In this document: positions 6,274-6,840 of the stretch, one piece after another
Position numbering within the stretch: the first letter of the stretch is position 1
Layout: the number at the start of each line of letters is the position of its first letter
DNA from: Candidatus Micrarchaeaceae archaeon
GTDB taxonomy: Archaea; Micrarchaeota; Micrarchaeia; Micrarchaeales; Micrarchaeaceae
Length of the DNA: 6,840 nucleotides
Assembly (NCBI GenBank): GCA_027310535.1
Contig: DAIDAQ010000020.1
Location: forward strand, 1 to 6,840
Reading direction: 5' to 3'
The notes under the pieces: model-generated
Seen by the model: the letters and a program-made list of their open reading frames with translations, nothing else
What the model was told of the DNA's origin: nothing
The model's database searches: none
Position numbers and translations under genes: made by a program

Positions 6274-6390
6274 TTGGTCTGCCCGAACTGCAACAAGGAC
6301 GCAATGCGCGGCGTGAAATCCTGCAGGCAGAAGTGCCGCAACTGCGGCTATGAGGTAGACTGCGAGGATTCTGGCCTGGAGGATGGCTGA
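6274..6390 (+). CDS. Tiny zinc-ribbon protein, translationally coupled to aspS (38 aa)
   Basis: A short frame after aspS encodes 38 residues with six cysteines: VCPNC at the start (C3, C6), SC at 17, CRNCGY at 21-26 (C21, C24), and C30, before an acidic tail. The CxxC...CxxC-GY pattern with extra Cys before and after is the rubredoxin-like zinc-ribbon pattern, also seen as a C-terminal module of some archaeal proteins such as class II ribonucleotide reductases. So zinc binding is likely; the partner and role are unknown. The only in-frame start with a site is TTG 6274. GTGAT (6266-6270) sits before it in the same register as before aspS, and contains the aspS TGA, so coupled re-initiation is expected. 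Alternatively, ATG 6269 overlaps the TGA but is out of frame; a one-base indel would make it the start (M-G-L-V-C-P). Confidence 0.65.
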   Translation: MVCPNCNKDAMRGVKSCRQKCRNCGYEVDCEDSGLEDG

Positions 6391-6413
6391 CAGCACCTCT
6401 TCCATTAGACCGG

Positions 6414-6840
6414 CTACTGCTTCAGCACGGCGTACCCGGTAAGCCTCCACCTTTTTTCTATGTTCCTGAGCACCGCAATCTTCATCGCTGCGCCGGTGCA
6501 GACAGGCCTGTTGAGCCCAACCTGCAGGTTGTCCTTCTTTGCCTTGATTATGTAGCCAACGACAGTAGCGGTGCCTATCCCTAGGATCAGCGGCTCACCC
6601 TCCCTCATCCCTTGCTCGCTTATGTCACCCCTCGCGATCCTCGTGTACTTCACCGACACCTGCCTGACCGCCTGGGGCAGCTTGCCAACGTGCCCGACGA
6701 CATTGCCTACCAGGCTGTCGGCCTTCACGAAGCTCGGGTCTATCCCTGTCGAAATACCTATCAGGCCGCCGCATGTGGCCTCCTCCATCTGGTCAGTGCC
6801 GTTGTTCATGCCCACTATCTTAGTCACTGCAGGCTTGTAG
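6414..6840 (-). CDS. eif2g: Translation initiation factor aIF2 subunit gamma, C-terminal part (runs off the right edge)
   Basis: aIF2-gamma is the GTPase subunit that carries Met-tRNAi to the small ribosomal subunit. Only the last 141 residues are visible; the G domain lies outside the window. What is seen is the end of beta-barrel domain II (GGLIGISTGIDPSFVKADSL, then VGNVVG) and all of domain III. Domain III shows the conserved EGEPLILGIGTATVVGYI, then RPVCTGAAMKIAVLRN, and the closing RWRLTGYAVLK. Domain III looks somewhat short: the loop between KYTRIARG and MREGEP lacks residues usually found there in Thermococcus-type proteins (comparison from memory). The frame is open to the edge, so the apparent GTG at 6827 is internal, not a start. 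The gene ends 23 bases from the convergent zinc-ribbon stop, leaving almost no room for separate terminators. Confidence 0.93.
   Translation of the reverse strand, partial: YKPAVTKIVGMNNGTDQMEEATCGGLIGISTGIDPSFVKADSLVGNVVGHVGKLPQAVRQVSVKYTRIARGDISEQGMREGEPLILGIGTATVVGYIIKAKKDNLQVGLNRPVCTGAAMKIAVLRNIEKRWRLTGYAVLKQ

Noticed and set aside
5426..6341. Alternative-frame ORFs over aspS (+ 5426-5794, minus 5549-5932 and 5868-6341).
   Set aside because: They overlap a full-length, motif-complete AspRS, have no ribosome sites and give Arg/Pro-rich shadow translations.
1..6840. Mobile element, CRISPR array, toxin-antitoxin or defence island.
   Set aside because: No terminal inverted repeats, transposase or integrase motifs, regularly spaced repeats or known defence domains were seen; all sizeable genes are core archaeal functions.

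Overview
This window is archaeal chromosome. It carries RfcL (the large subunit of the archaeal clamp loader), Alba chromatin protein, an archaeal-type aspartyl-tRNA synthetase, the end of aIF2-gamma, and the archaea-restricted membrane family DUF2070. TATA-type promoter elements lie upstream of the genes instead of bacterial -35/-10 boxes. Genes are GC-rich at third positions and use AGG/AGA for Arg and ATA for Ile heavily, while spacers are AT-rich. The genes are compact and several proteins are short or divergent (RfcL without its usual tail, atypical AspRS residues). This would suit a reduced archaeon such as a DPANN/Micrarchaeota-like lineage, but that placement is inference and was not tested.

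Layout. Bases 1-210 are an AT-rich spacer with two hairpins and possibly the last 30 codons of a + strand gene entering from the left. Bases 211-2744 are a minus-strand pair: a cis-prenyltransferase (uppS-type) followed 8 bases later by a DUF2070 multi-pass membrane protein, read as a lipid-carrier operon. A short AT-rich segment (2812-2831) serves uppS to the left and rfcL (2862-4079) to the right. After rfcL, an 89-aa winged-helix-like protein (4147-4416, minus) converges on it and diverges from alba (4591-4893, plus). aspS (4980-6269, plus) follows and is coupled to a tiny six-cysteine zinc-ribbon ORF (6274-6390). The window ends inside aIF2-gamma (6414-6840, minus), convergent with the zinc ribbon.

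Functionally this is core information processing (clamp loading, chromatin, tRNA charging, translation initiation) plus a membrane-lipid pair. I see no mobile element, CRISPR array, toxin-antitoxin or defence system. The points worth following up are: RfcL ends without a PCNA-binding tail; AspRS has His26 where discriminating archaeal enzymes have Trp, hinting at indirect Asn-tRNA synthesis; a 38-aa zinc-ribbon gene shares its ribosome-binding site with the aspS stop codon; and a GTG(A/G) ribosome-binding core sits at exactly -8 before four genes, which settles several non-ATG or disputed starts.
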